Assembly: GCF_004762035.2 (NCBI RefSeq)
Contig: NZ_SIJK02000003.1
Location: forward strand, 62,001 to 126,000
Direction of reading: 5' to 3'
Length of the DNA: 64,000 nt
From: Candidatus Chloroploca mongolica
Lineage (GTDB): Bacteria; Chloroflexota; Chloroflexia; Chloroflexales; Chloroflexaceae
Part shown: positions 17,404 to 24,925 of the stretch, in pieces
Position numbering within the stretch: position 1 is the first letter of the stretch
Layout: each line of letters begins with the position of its first letter
Translations under genes and position numbers: made by a program
Notes under the pieces: model-generated
Seen by the model: the letters and a program-made list of their open reading frames with translations, nothing else
What the model was told of the DNA's origin: nothing
Database searches by the model: none

Positions 17404-17442
17404 AGACCTCACCGGTCTTCATCTTCAAGACCGGTGAGGTCT
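17404..17442. repeat. Perfect 16-bp hairpin
   Basis: AGACCTCACCGGTCTT (17404-17419) is the exact reverse complement of 17427-17442, with a 7-nt loop. With the palindrome at 17290 it occupies the 467-bp gap 17120-17586, where I see no gene and no convincing promoter. Confidence 0.85.
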
Positions 17443-17586
17443 GATGGGCGCTCACCCTGTTTCTTGCGTCACCACTGGCCCGCCGACCATTTGGTACTTA
17501 GGGTGACACTACGGTAGGTCAACGGGAATTCGTCTAAGACCAATGACGCTTGAAGGCAACGCATGGTCATGCTGAAAGGATCGTGT

Positions 17587-18540
17587 ATGCAACGATTGAT
17601 CACCTTGCTTGCTCTGGGGCTCTTGTTCCTCATCATCTTTGCGGCCACCCTTGCTTATGCGCAGATTAATCAGCCTGACCTCGTCGTGTCCCCAGAGCAA
17701 TCCGTGCTCGCGTCTGAGGTGCCCGTCCCCCGGGTGCGCCCAACCCAATCTACACCTCCATCTCCGCCCGAGGTTCCGACCATTGTGCCCGCACCCACTA
17801 CGATTGTCCTTTCACAACAGACGAGTCCTTCACCTTCACAATGGCAAATCCTCTATGATGGTACCCGCGAAGGCGAAAAACCAGACGATCAGGGCTTTTT
17901 TAGTTATCAAGCGGCAACCCGCCAGCCTCCGCTTGCCGCCGATACGCTTTACGAAGCAGGTGGCACGACGATGCGTAGCCTCACCCAACTCGCCGATTAT
18001 GCCGGCTACATTGGCTTCCTTGCCGAGCCACAGATCCTGACCAGAACGGTGGGTTATACGCTGACCATGACGGTTGAATTGCTCGCCGAAACACACGCCA
18101 GTCCGGATCGGGCCGGGTTTAGTCTGCTCATCCTGGATAATGCGAGCTGGGGGGTCGAGTTGGCGTTTTGGGAGGATCAGATCTGGGCCCAGAATGACGG
18201 TATACGTGATCCTGGTCCGCTCTTTACCCGAGGCGAAACAGTCCCTTTTACGCCGATGCTCCGCCCCTTCACCTACACTCTCGCCGTCCAGGGCGATCAG
18301 TATCGCCTCATTGCGGATGCGACCACCATCTTGACTGGTCCGCTGCGTCGGTACGAGCCAGTTCTCTCGATCGAAAACCCGCTTCGCCTGATCTATTACC
18401 AGTCCAACCTCATCTTTCTCGGTGACAACACCAGCGCTGCCGGCGCCAATGTTCGCCTCCACTACGTTGCCCTTGACAATGCCTTGCTCTCATCGACACC
18501 AGCCGCATCGCGCCTCTTCATCCCGTTGCTCCGCCGGTAG
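17587..18540 (+). CDS. Secreted protein with Pro-rich stalk and FIPLLRR C-terminus
   Basis: A 317-residue exported protein. The start at 17587 has AAGGA six bases upstream. A signal peptide is clear (MQRLITLLALGLLFLIIFAATLAYA). Residues about 35-90 are rich in Pro, Ser and Thr (VPVPRVRPTQSTPPSPPEVP), a probable stalk. The remaining 220 residues look like a beta-rich domain of the LamG/concanavalin type (YTLTMTVELLAE, GFSLLILDNASWGVELAFW, YTLAVQGDQYRLIADATTIL). The last residues, SRLFIPLLRR, match the end of the other large secreted protein here (RVFLPVALR), hinting at a shared sorting or anchoring tag. The ligand is unknown. Confidence 0.75.
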   Translation: MQRLITLLALGLLFLIIFAATLAYAQINQPDLVVSPEQSVLASEVPVPRVRPTQSTPPSPPEVPTIVPAPTTIVLSQQTSPSPSQWQILYDGTREGEKPDDQGFFSYQAATRQPPLAADTLYEAGGTTMRSLTQLADYAGYIGFLAEPQILTRTVGYTLTMTVELLAETHASPDRAGFSLLILDNASWGVELAFWEDQIWAQNDGIRDPGPLFTRGETVPFTPMLRPFTYTLAVQGDQYRLIADATTILTGPLRRYEPVLSIENPLRLIYYQSNLIFLGDNTSAAGANVRLHYVALDNALLSSTPAASRLFIPLLRR

Positions 18541-19033
18541 TCAGGTGTCTGGTTAACAAGAATTGCCAAATCCAGGCCCGATGCTTGTGAAAAATCCAGC
18601 TTGTGTATAGAGATTCTCTCCCTGAAAGTGGCACTCCTTGTGTTGCAAATCATACAACTAGTGCTATGATATCCACGGGATAGCAATCATCAGTCCGGTG
18701 GAGCAATAGGTGAGCATTATCTTGCAAGCGATCAGGCCAGAATCAGACCCTTCAGGATCTGAAAAAGCCTCTTCCCACCGAAAAGTTGTCATTTTTCCTC
18801 TCTGTAGCCACACGACAACCATCGCTTACCTTTGGTGCATATGAGTCATTTTTATTGACACTCCTAGACATTCATGGTACTATTGCCGCATATCCGAGCG
18901 ATAGTCGAGATGTAAAGGGCATCAAAGTTTTTAGCATTTAAGCAAAAATGCCCGCCACTGGATGGTCTACCCCGAATGTTTTCGCCCGCCTGTTAATGGA
19001 TAAGCAGAGCAGCCCGCTCCTGGAAAGGTACCG
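18541..19033. other. Intergenic region upstream of the chlorosome region
   Basis: 493 bp with no convincing gene. It holds a possible promoter TTGCAA (18643-18648)/TATGAT (18665-18670, 16-bp spacing) and a stronger one listed separately. The region is noticeably more AT-rich than its surroundings. Confidence 0.6.
18855..18883 (+). promoter_or_regulatory. Promoter upstream of the first ArsA-type ATPase
   Basis: TTGACA (18855-18860) and TACTAT (18878-18883) are 17 bp apart. The transcript would start near 18890, about 144 nt before the ATG at 19034. This is the only good promoter ahead of the ArsA/csmA block. Confidence 0.6.
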
Positions 19034-20233
19034 ATGCGAACCCTCATCTTTACGGGCAAAGGCGGTGTCGGCAAGACAAGTGTCGCCGCAGCAACAGCGT
19101 TGCGGGCCGCCGACATGGGCCTTCGCACCCTCGTGATGAGTACCGACCCGGCCCATAGCCTTGCTGACTCACTGGATCTTGAAGGACCCCTTGGCCCCGA
19201 TCCTGTGCGTCTGACGCCAACACTCGACGCACTCGAAGTGAGCATTTATCATGACATCGAGTCAAACTGGGGTATCGTGCGTGAGCACTTCTCGCAGTTG
19301 ATGGCTGAACAGGGTGTCGAGGGTATTCTGGCTGATGAGATGAGTATCCTCCCCGGTATGGACGAGGCTTTTCCACTCATTCGCATCAAGAAACACAAGG
19401 ATGAAGGTGACTACGACCTCCTTGTGATCGACTGTGCTCCCACTGGTGAAACCCTTCGCCTGCTCTCGGCTCCCGAGACGTTCAAGTGGGCTATCGGGAT
19501 GTTGCGTGGTGCTGAGAAGTTTCTGATCAAGCCGCTTCTTCGTCCAATGAGCAAGGTGACGCCTGGTCTCAGCAAAATGGTCGCTCCCGCTGAGGTCTAC
19601 GAGGCAGTGGATAATATTTTCCAGCAACTGGAAGGTGTCACCGCTACCTTAGCTAATCCGCTCGAAACGTCGGTGCGTCTGGTGATGAATCCTGAGAAGA
19701 TGGTCATTAAAGAGAGCCAGCGCGCTCTGACCTATCTTTCGATGTATGGGATGACCGTTGATACGGTCGTGGTGAATAAGATTTTGCCGGTCAATGAGGA
19801 TAGTGGGTACCTCAACCACTGGAAAGATGTCCAGCAACGCTATCTCCAGGACGTCGAGCATTCGTTCGCGCCCCTGCCCATTCGCCACGTGCCCTACTAC
19901 CCCGAGGAGGTAGTTGGTCTCGAGAAGTTGCGTGCGATGGGCCGTGACATCTATGGTGATACCGATCCGAGTGCGGTGCTCTATAATGAGGCACCAATGG
20001 ATATCAGTAAGTTGCCTGATAATTCGTATCGGGTCAAGATTAAGTTGCCGTTCGCTGATGTGAGTCAGCTCGATCTCTTCCAGAATGGCGATGAACTGGT
20101 CATTCAGATCGGGGACTTCCGACGGATCATGACCTTGCCAACGAGCCTCGGAGGCCAGGAGGCGGGTCAGGCTGAGATGGAAGGGGACTGGTTGATTGTT
20201 CCTTTCTATGCAGCTAATGGTGTTCCTAGCTGA
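19034..20233 (+). CDS. ArsA/Get3-family ATPase with C-terminal HSP20-like domain (1)
   Basis: A 399-residue SIMIBI-class ATPase. The deviant Walker A is intact (TGKGGVGKTS, residues 7-16). The switch motifs STDPAHSLADSLDL and LLVIDCAPTGETLRLLSAPE also match the ArsA/Get3 family. The last 75 residues form the small alpha-crystallin/HSP20-like domain seen in single-domain bacterial ArsA homologues (VKIKLPFADVSQLDLFQNGDELVIQIGDFRR). No arsenic-resistance gene is present. The gene sits 127 bp upstream of csmA and has two relatives downstream. I infer a Get3-like role in chaperoning or targeting hydrophobic chlorosome or membrane proteins; this is not shown. Confidence 0.88.
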   Translation: MRTLIFTGKGGVGKTSVAAATALRAADMGLRTLVMSTDPAHSLADSLDLEGPLGPDPVRLTPTLDALEVSIYHDIESNWGIVREHFSQLMAEQGVEGILADEMSILPGMDEAFPLIRIKKHKDEGDYDLLVIDCAPTGETLRLLSAPETFKWAIGMLRGAEKFLIKPLLRPMSKVTPGLSKMVAPAEVYEAVDNIFQQLEGVTATLANPLETSVRLVMNPEKMVIKESQRALTYLSMYGMTVDTVVVNKILPVNEDSGYLNHWKDVQQRYLQDVEHSFAPLPIRHVPYYPEEVVGLEKLRAMGRDIYGDTDPSAVLYNEAPMDISKLPDNSYRVKIKLPFADVSQLDLFQNGDELVIQIGDFRRIMTLPTSLGGQEAGQAEMEGDWLIVPFYAANGVPS

Positions 20234-20297
20234 GTTTAGGTGTGACGCCCGATATCATCGGCGTGAGCCTTGCAAGGCTACTTCACAATGGGGTCAA

Positions 20298-20315
20298 TCG
20301 GGGCGTTTGCCCCGA
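20298..20315 (+). other. Hairpin in the csmA leader
   Basis: TCGGGGC (20298-20304) pairs perfectly with GCCCCGA (20309-20315) across a GTTT tetraloop, 46 nt upstream of the csmA ATG. There is no T-run after it. It may be a transcript-processing or stability element. Confidence 0.5.
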
Positions 20316-20360
20316 AGCCTATAAATCAGGGTGTTCGTTTAGGTTACAGGAGGTGTACGG

Positions 20361-20603
20361 ATGGCCGTCACACGAGGCTGGTTCTCAGAGTCGTCAGCGC
20401 AAGTTGCGCAAATCGGCGACATCATGTTCCAGGGTCACTGGCAGTGGGTGTCGAATGCACTCCAGGCCACGTCGGCAGCGGTCGAGAATATCAACCGCAA
20501 CGCCTACCCCGGTATCTCTCGCAGCGGTAGCGGCGAGGGTACTTTCACCGCTCCGGATGCAGGCTTCCGCCCGAAACGCATTCGGTCGCGCTTCAACCGG
20601 TAG
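20361..20603 (+). CDS. csmA: Chlorosome baseplate protein CsmA (precursor)
   Basis: An 80-residue protein that begins MAVTRGWFSESSAQVAQIGD and continues FQGHWQWVSNALQATSAAVENINRNAYPG, which I recognise as the Chloroflexus-type CsmA. CsmA binds bacteriochlorophyll a and forms the paracrystalline baseplate that passes energy from the chlorosome to the membrane antenna. The conserved His in FQGHWQW is the expected pigment ligand. In Chloroflexus the mature protein is shorter because the C-terminus is cleaved; here the tail from SRSGSGEG to RIRSRFNR is the likely propeptide. The ribosome site AGGAGGT is near perfect, fitting an abundant protein. Confidence 0.95.
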   Translation: MAVTRGWFSESSAQVAQIGDIMFQGHWQWVSNALQATSAAVENINRNAYPGISRSGSGEGTFTAPDAGFRPKRIRSRFNR

Positions 20604-20606
20604 CAC

Positions 20607-20673
20607 GTTGTCCGTAGTCCGTAGTCCACGATCTGTGTGCTTCACAGGTCGCGGCCTACGGACTATCGGCTAC
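20607..20673 (+). other. Long imperfect hairpin after csmA
   Basis: Arms of 31 nt (20607-20637 and 20643-20673) match at about 24 positions plus G-U pairs, around a TGCTT loop. The structure begins 4 bp after the csmA stop and ends 12 bp before the next ATG. It has no T-run. It is well placed to protect the csmA message from 3' decay and lower expression of the downstream gene. Confidence 0.6.
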
Positions 20674-20684
20674 AGGCCTTCCTC

Positions 20685-21959
20685 ATGATCAGTTTGCTCT
20701 ACCATAGCCATACCGTAGTTCCCGCCCATCTCGCTGAGCTTGAGGCGATGCATCTTGTCGAGCCCGATGAGCAGATCCTCGTGGCTTTCGATGGGGTCAT
20801 CCTTGATGCCAATGGGCAGCGACTCAGTGGGCCAACCTTACATGATTATTGTCTGTTGACGAGCCTGCGCGTGATTCTGTGGGCACGTGATTATGGACAG
20901 CATCTCTGCTGCGCGTTTCCGCTCGCTGAGCTGACGTCTGTTGAAGGTGTGGGGCTCGATCCGCTCCACGCGCAAATCACCATGACGTTTGCGGCACCTG
21001 ATGAGGAAGAACAGCAGTTTACGCTGGCCCTGTTGCCCCTGGTGAATCTGCAGGCTGCCCTGGTGTTGATGCGTGCCGCCAGTGCTGCCGCACGTGAACT
21101 TGCTGACCATGGGGTCGATGCGCGTGAGGCTGGGCCTGAAATTATGGCGGTCTTGAGTGAGCAGATCTATGGGCACGTGGATGGGTTACGGCCTAATGAG
21201 ACTCCCTATCGCTGGCCCGGTGCGGCGGTTGTTCAGCCGACGCTGAGCCCTACGCCTGCGTTTGCCCACGATCCTGCGAGTTTGCCGCCAGGTCAGATCT
21301 ATGCGGCTGGTCGCCTCGCTCGTTCGGCCTGGGATACCCTTCGCCGTTCAATTCGTGAAGCTGATTTGCCGCTTCCGTTTGATTTGAATGGTAATAGTTT
21401 ACGTGAGTTGACCGAGACGATCCGCGCAATTAATGATCTTGTGCATACGGTCTCAAGTAGCCCGACGGCCCAGCAGATGGCGATGGCGTTCCTTAATCGC
21501 AATAATAATGCCCAGGGTGCCCCGCCGTCTCCTATGGCAACCGCTGATGCCGCTGCTGCCTTTGCCGCTCAGGCATGGCAGGCTCAGGTGCAACCTGAAC
21601 CGGATCTTCCTGGGGTTGCAGTGCCACCATCGCCGCCATCACCGCCGAATGATTATCACGAGATCCCGTTGCGTCGTCGCAATACGTCTCCTCTTGATGC
21701 AGTTGTTCCTGTTGCTGAACCGCCTGTTGAGACGGTTCAAGCCGTGCAACCGGTAGTGGAACGCCGTCAGCCGCTTGCCGACCGCTCTCCATCAGTTGCC
21801 GCTGCGCCTGATCATCGCGAGATTCCTTTGCGCCGTCGTACTAGTTCCTCGCCCACAGCCCGTACGTTTGGTCAGGGTCATCGTACCCCGGCTATGAGTG
21901 GCTCAGGTGACGCCGGTTTGGAAGATCGCGCTATCCCGCCCGAAGACCGCCGCCCATAA
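20685..21959 (+). CDS. Chlorosome-region protein with PH-like N-domain and disordered tail (paralogue 1)
   Basis: A 424-residue protein of unknown function. The first 120 residues form an alpha/beta domain reminiscent of bacterial PH or GRAM folds (HLVEPDEQILVAFDGVILDANGQRLSGPTLHDYCLLTSLRVILWARDY). The same sequence pattern opens the next gene (LFDGVLLDERRRRVGGLALSDFVALTERRVITWAR), so they are paralogues. A short helical part follows (about 215-260, including LPLPFDLNGNSLRELTETIRAIN). The C-terminal 150 residues are low-complexity Ala/Pro with a twice-repeated basic motif EIPLRRR. There is no signal or membrane segment. Its position directly after csmA suggests a chlorosome-associated role; that is inference. 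Confidence 0.72.
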   Translation: MISLLYHSHTVVPAHLAELEAMHLVEPDEQILVAFDGVILDANGQRLSGPTLHDYCLLTSLRVILWARDYGQHLCCAFPLAELTSVEGVGLDPLHAQITMTFAAPDEEEQQFTLALLPLVNLQAALVLMRAASAAARELADHGVDAREAGPEIMAVLSEQIYGHVDGLRPNETPYRWPGAAVVQPTLSPTPAFAHDPASLPPGQIYAAGRLARSAWDTLRRSIREADLPLPFDLNGNSLRELTETIRAINDLVHTVSSSPTAQQMAMAFLNRNNNAQGAPPSPMATADAAAAFAAQAWQAQVQPEPDLPGVAVPPSPPSPPNDYHEIPLRRRNTSPLDAVVPVAEPPVETVQAVQPVVERRQPLADRSPSVAAAPDHREIPLRRRTSSSPTARTFGQGHRTPAMSGSGDAGLEDRAIPPEDRRP

Positions 21960-22025
21960 TGGACTCGCTGCGACCTGTTGATGATGGTCGCTTAGTAGCT
22001 TATTTAGACTAGATAGGGAGCGACT

Positions 22026-23519
22026 ATGAGCACTCGCCCGTATCTCGGCATCAATGTGAACGCGGCTAGCGCTGATGAATTGCGCTACCGTGGGCTGCTC
22101 GAGGAGGGCGAGATTCTCCTCGCCCTCTTCGATGGTGTGCTGTTGGACGAGCGCCGCCGACGTGTTGGTGGCTTGGCCCTCTCCGATTTTGTGGCCCTTA
22201 CCGAACGTCGGGTGATTACCTGGGCTCGTGGCTTTTTTAACGATACCGTTGATAGCTTCGAGTGGAAGGATGTCGATGTCGTTGAGGCTGAAACCTGGGA
22301 TCCGTGGCACGGCCGCGTGACGCTTGCGTTCCGTTTGCCCCCGGTTGCCGCCCGCAAACGCCGCATTGCCGTCAATGGCTCCGTTGAGGATCCTGGCAGC
22401 GGTGAACGCTTGGTGATCAATACACTCGATTATATGCCGACCGATGATGTGACGATCTTTGCGCGTATGGTCGAGTTGATCGGTGATCAGATTATCGCCG
22501 GTGTTTCTGGCGAAGAATTGGTCGCTGCGTTTGCTGAGGCCTTCCCTGTCGTTGAGCACGAGCCGCTTCAGCCATTCTTTACGGCACCTGAACCGGCCCC
22601 GCCCCCTGTCGCTGAACCTCTTCCCGAGGCAACGCAGACCCGCAAACGCTGGTGGCAGGTCGGCAGCGGTGGTGAAGAACAGCGTGAACTGGTTCCTCCG
22701 ACGACGCCTGGTAATCTGATTGCCGCGTATGAAAGTCAGCGTGGCGGCGCTCCTGCTGGCAGTGGTGTTTCGCCGCTCTCTTCGACTGGCCCTATTGGTC
22801 CGTTGCCCAATTTGCCTGAACAGCCGAGTATGTATGAGGTCAGTCGCTCGCTGCGTCTGGTGCTTGAAGCTCCTCGTAAGCTGGCTCGCGGCCTCCGTCG
22901 TGCGACCGAGGCTGTGGGTGGCGCAAATGAAATGGTTAGTGGTCTCCAGGATCCGCGTGTCCGCCGCAATGCGATGCGGGGCCTCTATTATGCCGCTTCT
23001 CAGCAAGAGTCTGAGGGTGGGCCGTTTGCGCCGGTCGCGCCAGTCGTGCGTGCGGCCGTTCGCTTCGCCGAGCCGCTTGAGGATGAACAGGCTGACCAGC
23101 AACAGTCGAAGCGTATTCAGGTTCGCGCTGCTGTTCGCCGCGCGCCTCCTTCTACTCAGCAGGTTGCACCTGAGACGAAAATGTCTCCTCCTCCAACGGT
23201 TGCACAACCTCGTACATCGCCAGTTGAGGCCGATCACCTCGACCCGCAACGCCCCGAGCCGGTGAAGCGCTCGATTAGCGTGCGCCGGATTGAGACTGCC
23301 CCTCAACCAGTCGCCCGCGAGGAGTCTGCTCAGGCTGAACCGGTTCAGCCTGCCGCTGATCATTCGCCAACGCTTGATCCTAATCGTGCTGCACCTGTGC
23401 GACGCATTGCTGTTGGTCGCCCTGAACGGGTGCTCCATGCACAAGAGACGGTTGAATCCGCAGGCCCACGCGTCATTAGTTATAATGGCAATGGCGTCCA
23501 TCACGCCGAGGATGAATGA
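22026..23519 (+). CDS. Chlorosome-region protein with PH-like N-domain and disordered tail (paralogue 2)
   Basis: A 497-residue relative of the preceding protein. The N-terminal domain (about 1-165) shares the core EEGEILLALFDGVLLDERRRRVGGLALSDFVALTERRVITWARGFF and continues with a second beta part. A helical middle segment (about 265-325) includes YEVSRSLRLVLEAPRKLARGLRRATEAVGG and DPRVRRNAMRGLYYA, which could be amphipathic and membrane- or pigment-facing. The last 150 residues are Pro/Glu/Ala-rich with short basic motifs (SISVRR, PVRRIAV). The ribosome site is GGGAG. The function is unknown; cotranscription with csmA is possible. Confidence 0.72.
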   Translation: MSTRPYLGINVNAASADELRYRGLLEEGEILLALFDGVLLDERRRRVGGLALSDFVALTERRVITWARGFFNDTVDSFEWKDVDVVEAETWDPWHGRVTLAFRLPPVAARKRRIAVNGSVEDPGSGERLVINTLDYMPTDDVTIFARMVELIGDQIIAGVSGEELVAAFAEAFPVVEHEPLQPFFTAPEPAPPPVAEPLPEATQTRKRWWQVGSGGEEQRELVPPTTPGNLIAAYESQRGGAPAGSGVSPLSSTGPIGPLPNLPEQPSMYEVSRSLRLVLEAPRKLARGLRRATEAVGGANEMVSGLQDPRVRRNAMRGLYYAASQQESEGGPFAPVAPVVRAAVRFAEPLEDEQADQQQSKRIQVRAAVRRAPPSTQQVAPETKMSPPPTVAQPRTSPVEADHLDPQRPEPVKRSISVRRIETAPQPVAREESAQAEPVQPAADHSPTLDPNRAAPVRRIAVGRPERVLHAQETVESAGPRVISYNGNGVHHAEDE

Positions 23520-23529
23520 GCAAGCAAGC

Positions 23530-23558
23530 CATGTGGAGAGGCCTGGCCTCTCCACATG
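23530..23558. terminator. Perfect 14-bp hairpin after paralogue 2
   Basis: CATGTGGAGAGGCC at 23530-23543 is followed, after one base, by its exact reverse complement (23545-23558). It lies 11 bp after the stop at 23519 and 120 bp before the second ArsA-type gene. There is no T-run, so partial termination or RNA processing is possible. Confidence 0.55.
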
Positions 23559-23678
23559 TGCTCGTTGGCACGAGGTATCAACGATGAAGGCAGGCGTCTG
23601 GGGTGTGTGCCCCGGAAAAGCACCAGAGCAGAAGTTTGTGGTGATCTACCATAGCTCTTCTGCCAGCAAAGAGACACT

Positions 23679-24923
23679 ATGACGCGCGTCATTATCTATT
23701 CAGGCAAAGGTGGAACCGGTAAAACCACCATCTCAGCGGCTACGGCTACCTTGCTGGCTCGCACCGGACGGCGTACGCTCGTTCTCTCTAGTGATCCGGC
23801 GCACTCGCTGGCCGATGCGCTTGGCACCGAGATTAGCCGCGATCGTCCAACGGCGATTGCGCCCCGACTCTATGGCCTGGAGATAGATACAATTTATGAG
23901 TGGCGCCATAATCTGGGTGGCTTTCAACAGTTTGTGGCCTCAACCTATTCGAACCGGGGCATTGATCGCTCGACCGCTGCGGAACTGGCGAATCAACCTG
24001 GCCTCGATGAGATCCTTGCCCTCCAACGGATGATGACTGAGGCTGAGAGTGGGCGCTGGGACGCGATCGTGCTTGATACGGCTCCGACAGGCAATACCCT
24101 GCGCCTCTTGGCGTATCCCGAGATGATTATCGGTGGCGATGCCGGTAAGAAGTTCTTTCGGGTTTATCGTGGCCTGGCGAATTTTGCGCGCCCCTTTAAA
24201 CGCGATCTCCCCGATGACCGTTTCTTCAATGAGGTCGGGTCGTTGCTGGAACGAATGGATAAGCTCGCGAATTTCTTGCTGAGTCCTGAGATTTCGGTGC
24301 GCCTGGTGCTCAATCCCGAGAAGCTGCCGCTCCTTGAGACTCGCCGGGCCTATACGTTCTTGAATCTCTATGGCTTGATGGTTGACGCGATTATGGTCAA
24401 TAAGATCTTGCCCCTTCGCGCTGACCTTGGCCCCTATTTTGATTATTGGGTGAGCCTCCAGCGAGGCTATCTGCAAGATATTGATGATAGCTTTATGCCT
24501 ACCCCTATCTTCCGTACTGTTTTGCAAGAGGGTGAGCCGATTGGGATGCCGGCCCTTGAAGCTATCGGGCGGGCCACGTTTGGTGAGCACGATCCAGGGG
24601 CGCTGCTCTTTGATGAGCGCCCGATCTGGCTTGAACAGTGGAGTGAAGAGGGTGAGCCGGGACGGTATGACCTCTGTATGAAGTTGCCGTTTATCAATGA
24701 GGAAGAAGCGGTTGATTTGGTGCGTAGTGGGCCGGATCTCGCTGTGTCGATCGGCCGAGTGCAACGTACTATTGCGTTGCCGCGCATCCTGTATTCATGC
24801 ACCATGGGTAACCATCGCTATGAAGAGGGTGTGTTGCGTTTGGAGTTCTGCGAGGGTACCGGTGATGAGGCTGGTCTCCCCATTGAAGAAGAACCCGATA
24901 AGTTACGGGTTGAGGCAGCATAA
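23679..24923 (+). CDS. ArsA/Get3-family ATPase with C-terminal HSP20-like domain (2)
   Basis: A 414-residue paralogue of the ATPase at 19034. The P-loop is intact (SGKGGTGKTT, residues 7-16), with SSDPAHSLADALG and IVLDTAPTGNTLRLLAYPEM as switch motifs. The middle contains the family helical insert (NPEKLPLLETRRAYTFLNLYGL). The C-terminal HSP20-like domain begins near YDLCMKLPFINEEEAVDL. The stop is followed 2 bp later by the third, P-loop-less member, so the two are translated as a pair. As with copy 1, a client-protein targeting role is inferred from position; arsenic resistance is unlikely. Confidence 0.88.
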   Translation: MTRVIIYSGKGGTGKTTISAATATLLARTGRRTLVLSSDPAHSLADALGTEISRDRPTAIAPRLYGLEIDTIYEWRHNLGGFQQFVASTYSNRGIDRSTAAELANQPGLDEILALQRMMTEAESGRWDAIVLDTAPTGNTLRLLAYPEMIIGGDAGKKFFRVYRGLANFARPFKRDLPDDRFFNEVGSLLERMDKLANFLLSPEISVRLVLNPEKLPLLETRRAYTFLNLYGLMVDAIMVNKILPLRADLGPYFDYWVSLQRGYLQDIDDSFMPTPIFRTVLQEGEPIGMPALEAIGRATFGEHDPGALLFDERPIWLEQWSEEGEPGRYDLCMKLPFINEEEAVDLVRSGPDLAVSIGRVQRTIALPRILYSCTMGNHRYEEGVLRLEFCEGTGDEAGLPIEEEPDKLRVEAA

Positions 24924-24925
24924 TC

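Noticed and set aside
18941..19156. Short open frames in the gap before the first ArsA-like gene
   Set aside because: They lack ribosome sites and overlap the start of the 19034 gene in other frames.
21903..23555. 550-codon open frame on the minus strand
   Set aside because: It lies antisense to the gene 22026-23519, has an Arg/Thr/Asn-rich composition without domains, and no ribosome site. GC-rich codon bias of the real gene explains it.
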